From Botrytis cinerea B05.10 (lineage: Eukaryota > Ascomycota > Leotiomycetes > Helotiales > Sclerotiniaceae): 64,000 nucleotides of DNA. Shown piece by piece: positions 1 to 12,700 of the stretch. The stretch's first letter is position 1; each line of letters opens with the position of its first letter. Where the stretch lies: assembly GCF_000143535.2 (NCBI RefSeq), contig NC_037316.1, forward strand, positions 372,001-436,000, given 5' to 3'. The notes under the pieces are model-generated. The model made no database searches. It was not told the origin of the DNA and worked only from the letters and a program-made list of their open reading frames with translations. The position numbers were made by a program, and so were the translations under genes.

Positions 1-436
1 TGGTACTGGGAAGCAAGACTTGACTTTAATGTTTAAGATTTTACAGAATAATGGTCACGTGTCTTGCTTCGTGTCGAAGTTGTGCTACAATTGTTCGGAA
101 TCGACAGGATTGGAAAGCTCAATTATCTAACTCAAGAGAGATACAGTGTTCAAATACGAACGAATATCAGGCTTGTGTGAATAAATGCAATATGAAAGTA
201 CAACGTGGAAGTCATTTTGTTTGAGACAAAATCTGTGACACAAGTCCTGTACAAATTTACGACTTCACAAATGTCATCCGGCGTTGCATCGCAATTACAA
301 TGCAATTTGTAATTTCAAACTGAAGTCACAAATGTCACATGAATGGGACAGTGATTGAAATGCTTAGATACAAGAAAGCCTATATACCATTCCATCTCTA
401 TCCCTTCACCAAAGACTACTTCGTTTTCATCTCAAA
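1..436. other. 5' flank of the decayed carboxylesterase
   Basis: No coding region seen. A CTATATACC TATA-like element lies near 378-386, about 50 bases before the first ATG of the esterase remnant. The stretch also holds two copies of a CACAAATGTCA-like motif. Nothing else is recognisable. Confidence 0.4.
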
Positions 437-2339
437 ATGAAGCTCTTAGGCATCTTTGCATGCACAATTACTCCAGTTGAAGCAGCAGGAGGAATTCATC
501 ATGGCCGTTCCTTCCAACCATCCCCACTTTCCCTACGTCCCCCAACAAGTTTCCCAGGACCTCATCCCAAAAACCCTTCTATCCCTAGACCAATAATCGA
601 TCTCGGCTACGAACGTCATCAAGCCATGGTCAATGTCAGTACATCTTATCCATTCCCATTTCCAAATCATCACTAACTAGATCCTCATGTAGTCCACCGG
701 TCACTACAACAACTTTAGCAATATTCCATACGCCATTCCACCTCTCCAAGATCTTCGTTTTTCAAAGCCTCTTCCTATAAATAGTACTTCTTCGCATATC
801 AATCATGGTTCCATAGGTCATATATGTCCACAAGCTCATCCAGATTGGTGAAAGATGCCGGTTTACTGGTTGCGTTGTACACTTTGGGGCTTATCAATAA
901 TATAGACCCAAGTCACTTGAAACCAGATCCATTTCAAGGGGTTCCTCATGGCTGGGAGAGCGAGGATTGTTTGCTGTTGGATGTAGTTGTGCCAGAGGGA
1001 GTGGCCGAGGCGGTGAAGGAAGATGATGATTTTGTTCCTTGTAAGCAATATCACCATATGATATCGAACAATGGAGAGATTGACAAAATTATGTAGTGCC
1101 GGTAATTGTTTGGATCCATGGAGGAGGCTTCGCATTCGGACATAAAAATCAAGATGGAAGCCCATATAGTTTTTTCAATGCTTCAAAATTCACACCAGAC
1201 AGTGTAGCTATCCGCGGTAGTGTGATATTCGTTTGTTCCCCTCTCCTGTATAGTTGCTCACAGCTCACTAGAAGGGATTTTATTTACAGATATCAAATCT
1301 GTGGAAAACGATGATACATTTGCAGCATTCATACGGAACAGTTTACCGGGATTGAAAGATGAAGATGTGGAGTATATTGTCAAATATTTATATCCTTTGG
1401 AAGAGGAAAATACAGGAGTTCTACATAAATTACTCAGAGGTGCGAATGCCACCGCGCAATTGAGCACAATTTGCAATGCTGTTTATTTGCTTGATGCTTT
1501 TGGGGATGAGGAGAGTTATAAATATGTTTTTGGGGTGGAACCAGGTGTTCATGGACAGGATGTTGGGTTTTCGGTTAGTCGATTCGTTCTTGATGTTCTA
1601 TTTTCTTTCTCAAAGATTCTAACTATATACATGGTTCTATCAAAAACCACCCTCCGATCCAACAGATATATACAACACGGGAAAATCTCTCCCATCAACT
1701 GAGATTATTGCACAAACACTTCAAGCCTATATTGTTGGATTTGTGAAAGAAGGAGATCCGAATCGCGGGTTGATAGGACCGGAGTTTCCAGTTTATAAAG
1801 ATGGGATTGTGATTCTTGGATCGAAGGAAAATGGAAGTATGATTGTACCGGAAGGAGATGTGAGGGTAGAAGGCGATACGTGGGTTGATGAGGGGACGAG
1901 AGAAAGATGTAAGTGGTGGGGTGAAGCGAGATATCAGGATGGATATGAGGGAGGTGATGAAGATGATGGGGACGATGGAAGTGATGGGGATGGGGACGAT
2001 GGAAGTGATGGGGATGGGGACGGGGATGGAAATGACGGAAACGAGAATAACGATGACCAAGACGATGAGAACGAGGATACTCTGTCCAGCCTTAAACTAA
2101 ACAGTATACCTCTTGGGAAGACCTCACACTCGTTAAAGAGTTGGAAAAACAAACCTTTTTCATCTCAACTTCAAACCACCGACTCCACCACACCCACATT
2201 TTCTGATATCTTCAAAACGAAAAACAATGGTAAGAAGGTGGAATGGCATTCGGAATGGAAAGCCGACTGGATAGGTAGTAGTAGAAATGCTTTTGTAGAC
2301 ACTGAGGGAAGTGATAATAAAGGAAAGGATAGTGTGTGA
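437..2339 (+). pseudogene. Decayed type-B carboxylesterase/lipase lacking the nucleophile elbow
   Basis: Pieces of a carboxylesterase type B (alpha/beta hydrolase) can be read in order. They are a short N-terminal exon (437-), YNNFSNIPYAIPPLQDLRF and CPQAHPDW (about 701-851), ESEDCLLLDVVVPEG (about 955-1002), the oxyanion-hole block VIVWIHGGGFAFG (about 1102-1142), a C-terminal HGQDVGF with the usual catalytic-His position, then IIAQTLQAYIVGFVKEGDPN and ERCKWW. Some introns still look usable (for example 1041-1096). Three lesions argue for loss of function. The frame changes next to a TGA at about 850-855. The whole middle, including the YRLG and GESAGG nucleophile region, is absent between about 1216 and 1290. 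The intron ending near 1632 has a CTAAC branch site but no AG where the frame resumes. An Asp/Gly-rich tail follows the family end. A heavily remodelled expressed protein is a less likely alternative. Confidence 0.6.
1951..2065 (+). repeat. GATGGGGA-type repeat encoding an Asp/Gly tail
   Basis: Imperfect purine-rich repeats of GATGGGGACG/GATGGAAGT type. In the esterase frame they read as Asp-Gly-Asp-Asp-Gly-Ser units beyond the normal C-terminus of the family. This is probably microsatellite-like expansion. Confidence 0.6.
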
Positions 2340-5300
2340 ACGGAGTGAATAACTTCAATTCAATTACCACTGTAATATAGCAACTATAATAAAGCCCTAA
2401 GCGAATGCGAAAGAGACTAGCTCTTTCTGTAAGCCTTTATAAGGCTTACTACTTTCGATACGTAGCTAGCTCTTTAGACAGAATACAATTAGACATACAG
2501 GACCTACGATATTCGTGGGTGCTACGTCTTCCGTATCCTTCTCGTACCAACAGATAGTGAGGTTGAAGGGAAAGAAGAGCTGAGATAATATAGCCGAAGG
2601 ACAGACTTGAGAAATTTGAGAGATTGGTTACTTCATAACGGATTTTTGCTTGATTATATCTTAAATCTGAATCTATCATTCACTCAACTGATATCGTGAA
2701 CAGTGTGTTGTGATTTTACAATCATTCCTATCATCATTAGCTAATTACCCAGGAAACTACATAATGCATTCTTGCACTCGTTTATATGACATTGAGTTAT
2801 TCAAACGATAATATAATACCAATCTAGCTTGATTGTTCAAACCTATAACAAACATTAGGATGATTTAGAACACTCTTCCATTTGAGACAATGAAATATAA
2901 TGGCACTTCTTCTCATCAGTTCTTACTTATCAAGTTATGAAATCACCAACCTTCGTCTAACATAGAAATGGAGAACATCCATTTTCGCAGCACTCTCCCT
3001 CCATCCCAAACTTCTTGGTCAGAAATCCCCACGACTCTCATCTATCTTACTCAAATTGCAATTTACAAAGCCGTCCTCCCACCACCAATCAAAACTACAA
3101 TCTCCAACTTCGATGCAGTCAACTCTCCCAACACCTTCTCCTGCCACTTTGTCAACATCAAAAGAATTCTCCTGCTGACTACAGCCATCATGCATACCCA
3201 TACCCATATGCAAACCCACACAAAAATGTAACCTCGCCTCAGCATGCTCTCATCTCGTGGTCCCAATACATCCAAGTATTCATACATGCATACATACATA
3301 CATACATATATACACACCACTCCATTCACAAATTCCCAATCTGTCGTTAGACCCTTGAAAATATCACAAACAAAACCAGCCCCATAGACAGCATCTCAAA
3401 TATCCACATCTTCTCGTATCGAACTATTATCCCACTCCAATCCATCGGAGATGTAAATATCAACATCAAGTTTCAACGACATATATTCCCAGTTTCTCAT
3501 CATATATCGTCTCATATCATATTGAAGTCTATCCCACCATCCAACAATCATCCAACTTCCCTTCGCACACCCTCCCACACCCAACCCTTCAGGTTCAAAA
3601 CCCCCCAAGAAAGCAAAAGATCGCCACCACAATCCTCATACCCACTTACCCCTCCTTTCCATCCCACCAAGTCCATATAAACAAACCACTCTCAAGCCAC
3701 TCAGCTCCATCTCCACTTTGCTGCATAAAGCACAGATCCACATCTCGGGATTCGATCGCACGCCATCCAATCCAACTCATCTTCTCATTTTCTCCCTACC
3801 CGAACTCTGAAGTTCGTGTCTGGGGCAAATTTCTTCTAGGTAAAACCTTATCCTCTTACATATTAGCTTTCCCGCATCCCCATTTTAATACTTGTGAATA
3901 TCATACACATCATGCATACCAAGATAAGAAGATCCTCTTCTAGAAACTCCAGCACACATGTCGAACAATACATTCCCACTATCCAGTTTCCTAAATACCC
4001 ACCTACCTACATACACTATGACCAAGTATGTAGCTCCGTCGTTAACCCGAACCGATGATCACAAATAAGCTTATAAACGCGATCCGATGAGACTCCATCG
4101 ATGCACAAGAACCGACATGTTTCTATCCACCTATCCGTCTCTATCTCGTTATGGATCTCCATCCCAAAAGCTTCATTCATGAATCCCATCTTTATCTATG
4201 ATGTTTCACATAAAGATGGAGATGCACGAAAGCGGTTATGCACGCATTGCTTCGCTTGCCCATTTGTCTCATCATGCAGCACAGCTTCATCCTACAAGCT
4301 TCATACCTAAATCTGAATTCTCAAGTTTGGCCCTTCCCTTTCTGACACGTCTTTCTATTTCCTATTTCCCATATTAGCCTCTCTTTTCCCATTTCATCTT
4401 ATACTTATCTGCTTGCTTCCCCACTTCCTTCTCCCCCGGACTCCCCACAACTCCAGATACAAATATTCCGCAATCTCTCTTTCACCCCCCTCATACACAC
4501 ACACATATACCTACCCCTCACTGAATTCCAACTTCCCCCGCCCCTTCACAACTTCACACCCTCACACCTTCACTTCCTCTCCACTCTTCCTCCCACTTTC
4601 CACCCCCCCTCAAACCCCACCAATCAAACCCACTCTCCCAAATTCCAAATCCAAACCCAAACCCACGCACCCCTCACACATAAACACATAAATACCTACA
4701 TACCCCCCTCCAAATCTGAAACATATCCTCTCCCGTGCATGCATTCATCTTTCCAAAAATCCTCCCACCTCCTCCCCCTCCTCGTATCTCCTCGTACTTC
4801 CCATCTCGCAACCTAAATCTCTAATTCTCGAATCTACGAAAACAAGAAAATAAGCCTACCTGTGCGCACCACTTTCTAGCCAGCCCAGACCAGCCCAGCC
4901 CAGCCACCCGTTCGCATAGCAATGGCATAGTGCGATGTAAACACGCAGTAAATACTGAGTATCTGCCCACTGATAACCCCAGAAACACTTTCCATCAGCC
5001 TTCTAACCAATCCACCAACCAATTGGCTCATACAGCAGTCTTGTCCAACCCAATCCAATCCGATACTCTAGACTCACCACACACTATCCATCAATGACCT
5101 CTCTCCTCGAAATACAACCCCAGTATCTCCATCTCCATCTCCAAACATCCATTTTCAAACCCCCTCAATCTTCATTTAACATTCCCTCCCTACCCACCTC
5201 CTTCCCACCCACCAACCCACCAAATCCAAACCCCAACGTCATGACCCCCTCTCCCTTCCTCTTCCCCTCCCCTCCCCCTCCCCCTCCCCAAAAAGCAAGA

Positions 5301-7184
5301 CCTAAAGCCGCAAAAGCCGCAAAAGCAAAAGCAAAAGCAAAAACAAAAACAAAAGCAAAACCCCTCCAAAAGTGAAAACAGCGAGGTTGGTATGTACATA
5401 CATATTCATAATTCATAAACCCTAAACTGTAAACCACAAAGCATAAATTCTAAAGCTAAAAATACATCCAAGCATCCATCTATATCCATCGAGGTATACA
5501 TACATGCATATACTATGCACATGCATAAACTCTTTCATTCTTTCATTGTTCTATGCAGATACCACAAATATAACACAAATGCAACACAAATGCAACATAC
5601 TGCAACATAATACAAGATAGACAGAAAGATATGCCTTCCAATGAATGATTGACCCACATTACATGCATAGTGCATAATCCAGAAATTTAAAATCCACACA
5701 CACACACACATACGCATACGCATACATCAACAAGCCCACCCTACAGATAACTCCGAAATCGAAACTATCACGCACACACACACACACATTCATCCTCCAA
5801 ACAAGATAAGATGTGTTTCCAAGTTTGTTAGATATCTATCCATTAACTACCTACCTACATGCCTACCTACCTACCTACATTTCTATCAAACCTATCAACA
5901 CTCGACCATATTAACCCTACATGCATACAAATTTAAAGATAATTGTATTATGCACAAGTCAAGTCAAGTAAAACCAGGCTAAAGCCAACTCCTCTCCCCT
6001 CCACCACCCTACCCCCCAAAAATATCCAGCCCTTCCATACACCATCCATTCAATCATACAACCATATCCCACCCAGTCCAGCCCACGCCGTCCGGCCAAT
6101 AACCCTACATGCATAGGTACACACAACCCTCCATCCATCCCTCCCTCCCTCTAACCAACCATCCATCCACAAATCCCCAAACCACCCAGCCCACCCAGCC
6201 CATTTCCCAGCTCCACGGGTTAAAAGATCAAACCCCGTATTCTCAAATTTTGAGGACATATTTAACATACTAAAAGGACCCCTAGATACGAAGATGCAAG
6301 CATGAAAAACAGACTAACAAGACGCCAGCCAGCCAACCAGTTCATTCCATCCCAAAATCCATGACATCACACAATCTTCGGCCTTGATAGCAATTCCCCA
6401 GATCCGAATATTATATCTGCCACTTATGAAAATGAAGGAGCACACACACATGTCTAGAACCGTAAACTCTAAAGAAAATTACCGAAATAACTTTGAGAAA
6501 ATGATTGAATAGCATTTGGGTATAGAGGTATCAATAGTGCAAATCTCATAGCCAAGTCATAGCCAAGCATACCGCCCATTAGAAAATCCCGAGTAGAGTA
6601 CCGCCTTGTCCTGACGCTAGAAATAACAATTGAAACCTCCCAAGTACGCTAAATCATAATAAACAATCCAAAGTAATCCCACCCAAACGCTACCCAAAAA
6701 TCAGACCTGAATACAAAGGAGATAGGTTAGAAACTCGGGCTCGAGCTTCCTCCAAGTCATTGGAGAAAATCGAAGTTTCGTATAGGACATCAATGCACTG
6801 TGTGGTAAGTGGTCAAAAATATCTGATTTGACGACGAAAACGCTAGACACAATAACAGGTACTAGCCCCGGTACATGAGATCTACTGTATATTCCACAAC
6901 ATTGAATGGCGTGAAGAATTCGATGAAGCTTCAGAGGGAAAAATAGAAAGAAAGAAAAAAACAGTTAATAATGCCAAAACCCTAAACACCAACGCTGGCA
7001 AATCACAATGTCCCATTCCCAGTAATCGCAGAAAAAAAGGGAAAATCGTGATAAAAAAGTTAATCTGTCTTGTTTCATGAATTCGTGACATTCTTCAAAT
7101 AGAATGTAAATCGGGTATCGTTAAAAGAAATTGACTCGAGGTGTAATATTTACGCAAAAGGTATGAACCAACGAAATCAATCCT
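2340..7184. other. Gene-poor low-complexity region
   Basis: About 4.8 kb with no ORF that looks like a protein. The plus strand from about 3.0 to 6.4 kb is strikingly G-poor and C/A/T-rich. It holds runs of CATACATA (about 3285-3310), (CA)n (about 5693-5711 and 5773-5788), CTAC/CATC tetramers, and a purine-rich AAAAGC tract (about 5295-5370). Short ORFs across it are made of Pro/Ser/Thr/His low complexity and are not credible genes. The last part is the 3' flank of the C2H2 gene. A long non-coding or untranslated transcript cannot be excluded. Confidence 0.5.
2429..2449. repeat. Perfect short palindrome/hairpin
   Basis: Arms GTAAGCCTT and AAGGCTTAC flank a TAT centre, giving a perfect inverted repeat. 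It is bracketed by CGAAAG (about 2408) and CTTTCG (about 2453) and by two copies of a CTAGCTCTTT motif (about 2418 and 2467). The nested inverted and direct repeats look like the end of a small mobile element (MITE-like), but no second end or target duplication was found. Confidence 0.45.
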
Positions 7185-9773
7185 TCAAAATGCATTGTTG
7201 TGTACACTGATCTGACCACTTGTTGCGGCTGCTGCCAGAGCGTCCAATCCTTCAGTGCGATAATGTTGCGTAGATGACTGGGGGACTTGTGGATACATGG
7301 TTTGAGTTGACGTAGGGGGCTTATGTGTGTAAGAATGTTCATTGCCATTTGATAGTGTGTGGTAGTGGTGAACAGTTGGTTGTTGGGGATGAACGGTTCG
7401 GGAATGTTCCTCGTGGTACCCGTTTGATCGTACAACGGCAGGGTTATAATCTGTCGCGGTGGCACTCTGTGGAGTTATAGGCGCTGCACCTTCGGAGCCA
7501 GTTGACCCTTCCGGAGAGGTTCCTTGAAATCTGTTATCAGAAGTCTGTTGGTATACCACTGGACCATTGTACCATCCATCGCGTCTGTTTGATCTGTGCA
7601 TGTTGACAGGTAAACTAGCAGTATGCTTGTGGTGATAGGACGAAGAAGCCCCTGTTCGAGGACCAAGTGCTGGTTGCTCAAATGTGACTCTTGGCTGATT
7701 GGCCTGTGATTGCTGCGCAGTTGCATGAACAGCACGAGCTGTCTCGGTAGCCCAGCTTGCAGCATCCGCATGTGGTGGGCCTTGGATTTCTAGTTGGTTG
7801 AATTGTCGATCAAGGTGAGAGCTAAGAGGTCGGTCCCTGGAAGTCATGGGTCTTGAGCTAGAATAGGGAACTGATTCTGATATAGAATGTCTTGGTTGAT
7901 AATAAGAGCTTGGTCTATCAGTCATAATTTGACTTGGACGACGTTCAGGCACAATCGGGTTTGGCTGGTGGTAAGAATTTGGTCTATCGTTCATCAATTG
8001 ACTCGGGCGAGGGTCATCGGACATGGGAGTATTGTTCTGATAGTAAGGCGGTGGTCTATCAATCATCCTTTGGCTTGGACCACGATTAGCCATGTCAGAA
8101 ATCGGCTGGTAATAGGACGCTGGTCTATCAACAGGATTTTCTCTTGGACGCTCAGCCATGCTAAGGCTTGGCTGATGGTAAGAGTGTGGTCTGTCAATCA
8201 TCATTTGTTCTCGACTGCGAAGAGGCGGAGGGGATTCTCCTCTGCCGGGTAACAAGCTTGAAATTCCGGGAAGTCTTGCATGTTCTTGTGGAGGAGCATT
8301 ACTGCGAAGAATCGCGGCGGGTTCAGGTATAGGACCATCAGCGTAGTGGTTTGCGTTCATGACACTGTGCAGTCTTGTGGTAAATGATGCTAGTGTAGCC
8401 GCATTGGTTCCCTGGTGCCATGTTCTCCTTCTATTATCCATATCTGAATGATGGGCAGCCATTGATTGTCCAGCATTGTTGAATGACGAGTTAGTAGGGC
8501 TCGAAATCAAACTTGGCGAATAGGGTGCCGCTGCAGAGTAAGTTGATGAAGTGCCAAAAGGGTTGGAAGCGGGACCAGAAGGAGAGAACGGATTTGCGGC
8601 CGAGGGTGTAGACAATCTTCGACCGGGCGTGTGATGCCCGTCGTAAATGCGACCAGCTGGTATTGGTACACCTACGCCTGGTCCAGGAGATGATTGAAAC
8701 CCAAGTGTTGGCCATCGCGGACTATTCTGACCGGTTGAGAAAGTAGCGGAAGTGGGCGTACTATAACCTCCAGGTGAACTTGGGCGTCTTGTTAGGGGGC
8801 TAGGCATCTGTAGAGCGAGCGGACGTCTGAGATTGTGTGCTTGACTATAACCGGATACGTGCGACATATTCGACATTATGCTGGAAGTGGAGTAGGAATT
8901 TCGATGATGACCACGATATGAAGGTACCTGTTCGCTCACCGTGGCAGCTCTTTGTCTGCCAGGGGGCTTAGATCTATCTGTACGAGGCTGTCTAGGAAAT
9001 CTTGTGCTAGTGGCTGCCAACGATCCTGGGGGGATTTCCTCCTTTTGATGCACCGTTTGAGCATGCTGGCGTAGATTGTCTCTTCGAGAGAAGTAACGCC
9101 CACAAAAGCATTCGTAGGGACGTTCTCCTGTGTGTTTTCTGCGTCACACCAAGGGTTAGTAGATGAGAAGTGATTGTAGAGTAGCTCAAAACGTAGTGAA
9201 TTACCTTATATGACGCTGCAAATGCTCGGTTCTGGTAAAGTTGAGGTTACAAGGCGGATAATCCGTGCAATAGAATTTCTGACTCTTCTTCTTCTTGTGC
9301 GGCCTTGGGCTATTGCCATTGGAACTAGCAGCATCGGATTTATCCATATCAACGTCTTCAGAACCAACAGAATTGTTTGACCTCGTCGAATTGTCTCGGT
9401 TCATGGCTGTCAAACCTGCCACGGTTTCTGGAATGGTCGCGGCGACATCGAAAGGGGCTTGTGGGAGAGGTCTTTGATTGGCAAGCGCATCTGAGACTGG
9501 TCTGAATGTGACTGTCGTAGGAGTCGTTGCATCTTCCGATCCATGCATCGGCCGAGGTTGGGTATTGGGTGCGGTATTGGGTCGAGGTGTCGTAACCGCC
9601 GACTCCTGGGGATTATGGCCGCCGAATGTTCCTTCGACTTCGGAACCATTGAGATCATTTGTACGGATGATATTGGTAGGTAGAAAGGAGGGACCGGATC
9701 TCGGGCCAGATGCTGGCTCCCGAGTTGATTGAGGATCGGTACTCATTGTGGTCGACGATATTGATCTGATCAC
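7185..9773 (-). CDS. C2H2 zinc-finger transcription factor, 840 aa
   Basis: Two exons, 9773-9205 and 9138-7185, flank a 66-bp intron (GTAATT...CTAAC...GCAG) that splits the codon after the first zinc finger. Together they encode 840 residues. Two adjacent C2H2 fingers lie at about residues 166-219. The first has Cys-x5-Cys and reads [12 protein letters not shown]. The second has the unusual close pair CFC and reads [15 protein letters not shown]. They are joined by the canonical KHTGERPYE linker. The N-terminus is Ser/Thr/Pro-rich with an Asp/Glu patch and a KKKK basic stretch just before finger 1. After the fingers comes a long disordered region with tandem DRPxSYYQP repeats. Finger sequences resemble the Msn2/Usv1/Com2 type of fungal stress and nutrient regulators; targets are unknown. 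An internal ATG at 9746 (MSTDPQ) is an alternative start. Confidence 0.88.
7850..8204 (-). repeat. Tandem repeat inside the C2H2 regulator
   Basis: Five to six imperfect copies of a unit of about 22-24 residues, consensus M-x-DRP-x-SY-x-QP-x4-M-x2-RPSQ (variants [44 protein letters not shown], then a decayed SRDRPLSSH). It lies in the low-complexity C-terminal half. The function is unknown; candidates are a binding array or simply an expanded disordered tract. Confidence 0.75.
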
Positions 9774-12700
9774 TACGGGCTCGACGAGAGGGGTGATCGC
9801 GATGGCAGGTCGTGAAACGGATGGAAAGGATGAGGTGATATGGATCGTATCTCTGTCACCGCATCAAGACAAACAAGAGCGTGTTGTGGAATTCGTAAGC
9901 AGGGCAAAGGTACCCAAGTAGAGGCTTGGTTTCAGAAGAATCCAGCTCCGATGATTTTCTTTCAGCCTGGAAATGGAGACGACACAGCCTAGACCGGCAA
10001 CCGAATCGAAGAGGGGATTGTTGACAGGTCGATGTATTAATAATCGAGGATTTCTTTTTCCTGGAATGCTTTTTTGCTTTTTTTTCTTCAGTAGTTGTCC
10101 AGTATTGTACTGTCGAGGTCGAGGTTGAGGTTATCCGATTAACGGCGATAATATTATGTCGTCGATAAGAGGATGGCGGGGGGACAAGGAAATACTAGGT
10201 AGGTAGTAGTTACAACGATAATATGCGACCGGGAGAAGGAATGATGTTGCTCTTTTGCTCTTTTCCTCTTTTTGCCTCGTTTCAGTCCGCGAAGATTAAA
10301 AATTGATTTGATTGCGAAAGATTATCGCTACCCGGTATAGTGTAGTGAGTGATGCAAGGATTGTTTTCTATAAACCTTTAGACGCTTTAGACGACTGTTA
10401 TAAGATCTGCAAGAACTTGCTCTCGATACCGTCGTAAGTGGATAGATGGATGATTCAAGAGCCGTACCTTGAATTGATCCAAAGGCTACGAGGGACGGCA
10501 AGGTAGAAGTATATCTGTCATGTATGTTATAGTGGGAAGATATTATGAAGATTGTTTGCTTGCGTTGATTGTAGTTGATGGTTTTCCGTTCCAAGTTTGC
10601 TTGCTGGCGGTGGCAGAAGCAAATGAAGGGGCAGAAAGAAGAATAGCTCGACTCGAGTAGCTAAGTAGCTCGCCTTAAGTGTTTCAAGAGAGGAAGGATT
10701 CGGGTCAGGACGAGACGAACACCTGAACAAATATACCTGGACGATTTGATAGATTCGAAAGACTCGAAAGATTTTTCTGACTGAATATGCAATGTATGAG
10801 AAGGGGTGTAAGTATTGGGGTACAAAGGCTTTTCATATATCTCCACTCTCCTTTCTAGCTTCAATAGTATTTCATTAATATATTATAACTATGTTATGTG
10901 TTATAACGATGAAAATAGATCGGTCTCGTAGCTGGAGAGTATTGATAGATGGGGTGAGTTTCAGATACGATTACTTATTTTTACGGTCAGAGGAAGAGGG
11001 AGAGGGAGAGGGAGAGTTTTATCCAAAGAATCTTTTGGCCTCCTCTCCTATTATTATACCAAATGTTAGTACTCCTTTCAAGCAGGGAAGCTGGTAAAGT
11101 ATAACTTTATTACTATGGTTCGTATGCTTCGTAGCAGCTGTCCTCAAGCTCACTCGAGCTGTCATAGTAGAACCGATAACCTTATGGTAGCGTAACGATA
11201 AGCGAATTCAAAGTGGTCTACCAAAAGGTACGAACAGGTACGAAAGGTACGAAGGGAAAAGTTAACGAATGATAGCGAGAAGATCAAAGGAAATCGTTGG
11301 CATGAAAGTTAGTCGAAGTCTATCTTTGATACAAAGAAACTGGGTTTCCGGTTATCGACACTCAACACACATTTGCCTTTCCAAATCGGAATCCCAAAAT
11401 AATTTCTCGGCAGAAATAATCGATAGATTCATTACCCCTTCATTCCGTCAGTCATACATCGCGTACTAGCTACAGGTTTGGTATTCCTATTCTGTTAGTC
11501 TACCCCAAGCTGAACGATATTTAATTATAAACCATTTGATGGCTTATTAGCTGCTACAAAGCTGGCTGTTCAGATGAAACCAAAGTCCGTACGGAGTACG
11601 TACTCCTATGAGCATCGGTTCGGACGGATGAATAAAGGAATGAATGGGCGTACGGATGAATGAATATACGGAGAACCTGACAGGATGACAAGATGACAGC
11701 GGGAAACCCATATTTCCAGGAACGGTACACCTTTTTTTTTCTTTCTCAATCAACAACCTCTCTTGCATCTTCAAGCCTTTCATTCAACTCTCGAGCCACT
11801 TAAAGTGACGAGGATTAACTTGAATTCATGTTCCTGTCCCTTACCTGAACCGCTCCAGCCTGCAGCATATGCGCTTAATCTAACACAAGCATCCTATTAT
11901 ATTCCAGTAAGCACTGCAAGTCATCGTCTTATATTTTCATAAAGTGGATCGAAATTAAATAGTATATTCAATAGGTTTCTTCTGCGATTCTACCCCTCTT
12001 GAAAACATACTGGGAAGAATTCTATTTGTTAACATCGAGTAGATTACACGTAACGTGTTCTCATCATATAAAGTGTAATACGTGTAATGCGTGTAATATG
12101 TGTAATATTACAATATCCTAAACATACATAATCCATAAATCGACTCTCGAGAGCCGCCTCGTGAACATGAACATGATATGATATTGGGCTATCGGTATCA
12201 TACCGGGTCTTACTCTTTGCTTTCTACACTACACGGTGGCTCGGTGGGTAATCTTTCTTGTTCATTCGTTCTTTTGGATCTCATGGCTTGACAAGATGCT
12301 TGACACTTTCTATCCGATACGCCCTGTGCTCTCTCTACCTTTGAGCTAACGTGCCGCCACTAACTGCGATAAGCAATCGAGGGGCGGGGCAGGGCAGGGC
12401 AGGGCAAAAAGTACTGGAGTCCTTGTGGAATCATATCGTTCATTATCTTTGGCTTCTTACTCACCGTCAAACAGAATTCAAATAAACAGAATTTTGATTT
12501 TTCTCCTGTTTTCTCGTTGACTCGAGTCAATCGGTGTACTTGGTTGATCCGATGCAACAACACCAACAAAGAAGCGAATCAAAAGGCAATCCGTATACTT
12601 GGGAAGAAGGAAGGTTTCGTCCATCCAACACGTTGTGCACAATCAACTTGAAGCCAAGACAACACTACGATACTGTCAAGAAGATGGATTACTACGTTTA

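Noticed and set aside
5094..5375. ORF ending in Lys-Ala repeats, and its antisense
   Set aside because: Produced by AAAAGC and CCCCT simple repeats; composition is not that of a gene.
7887..8252. 121-aa plus-strand repetitive ORF
   Set aside because: Antisense reading of the DRPxSYYQP repeat of the C2H2 regulator.
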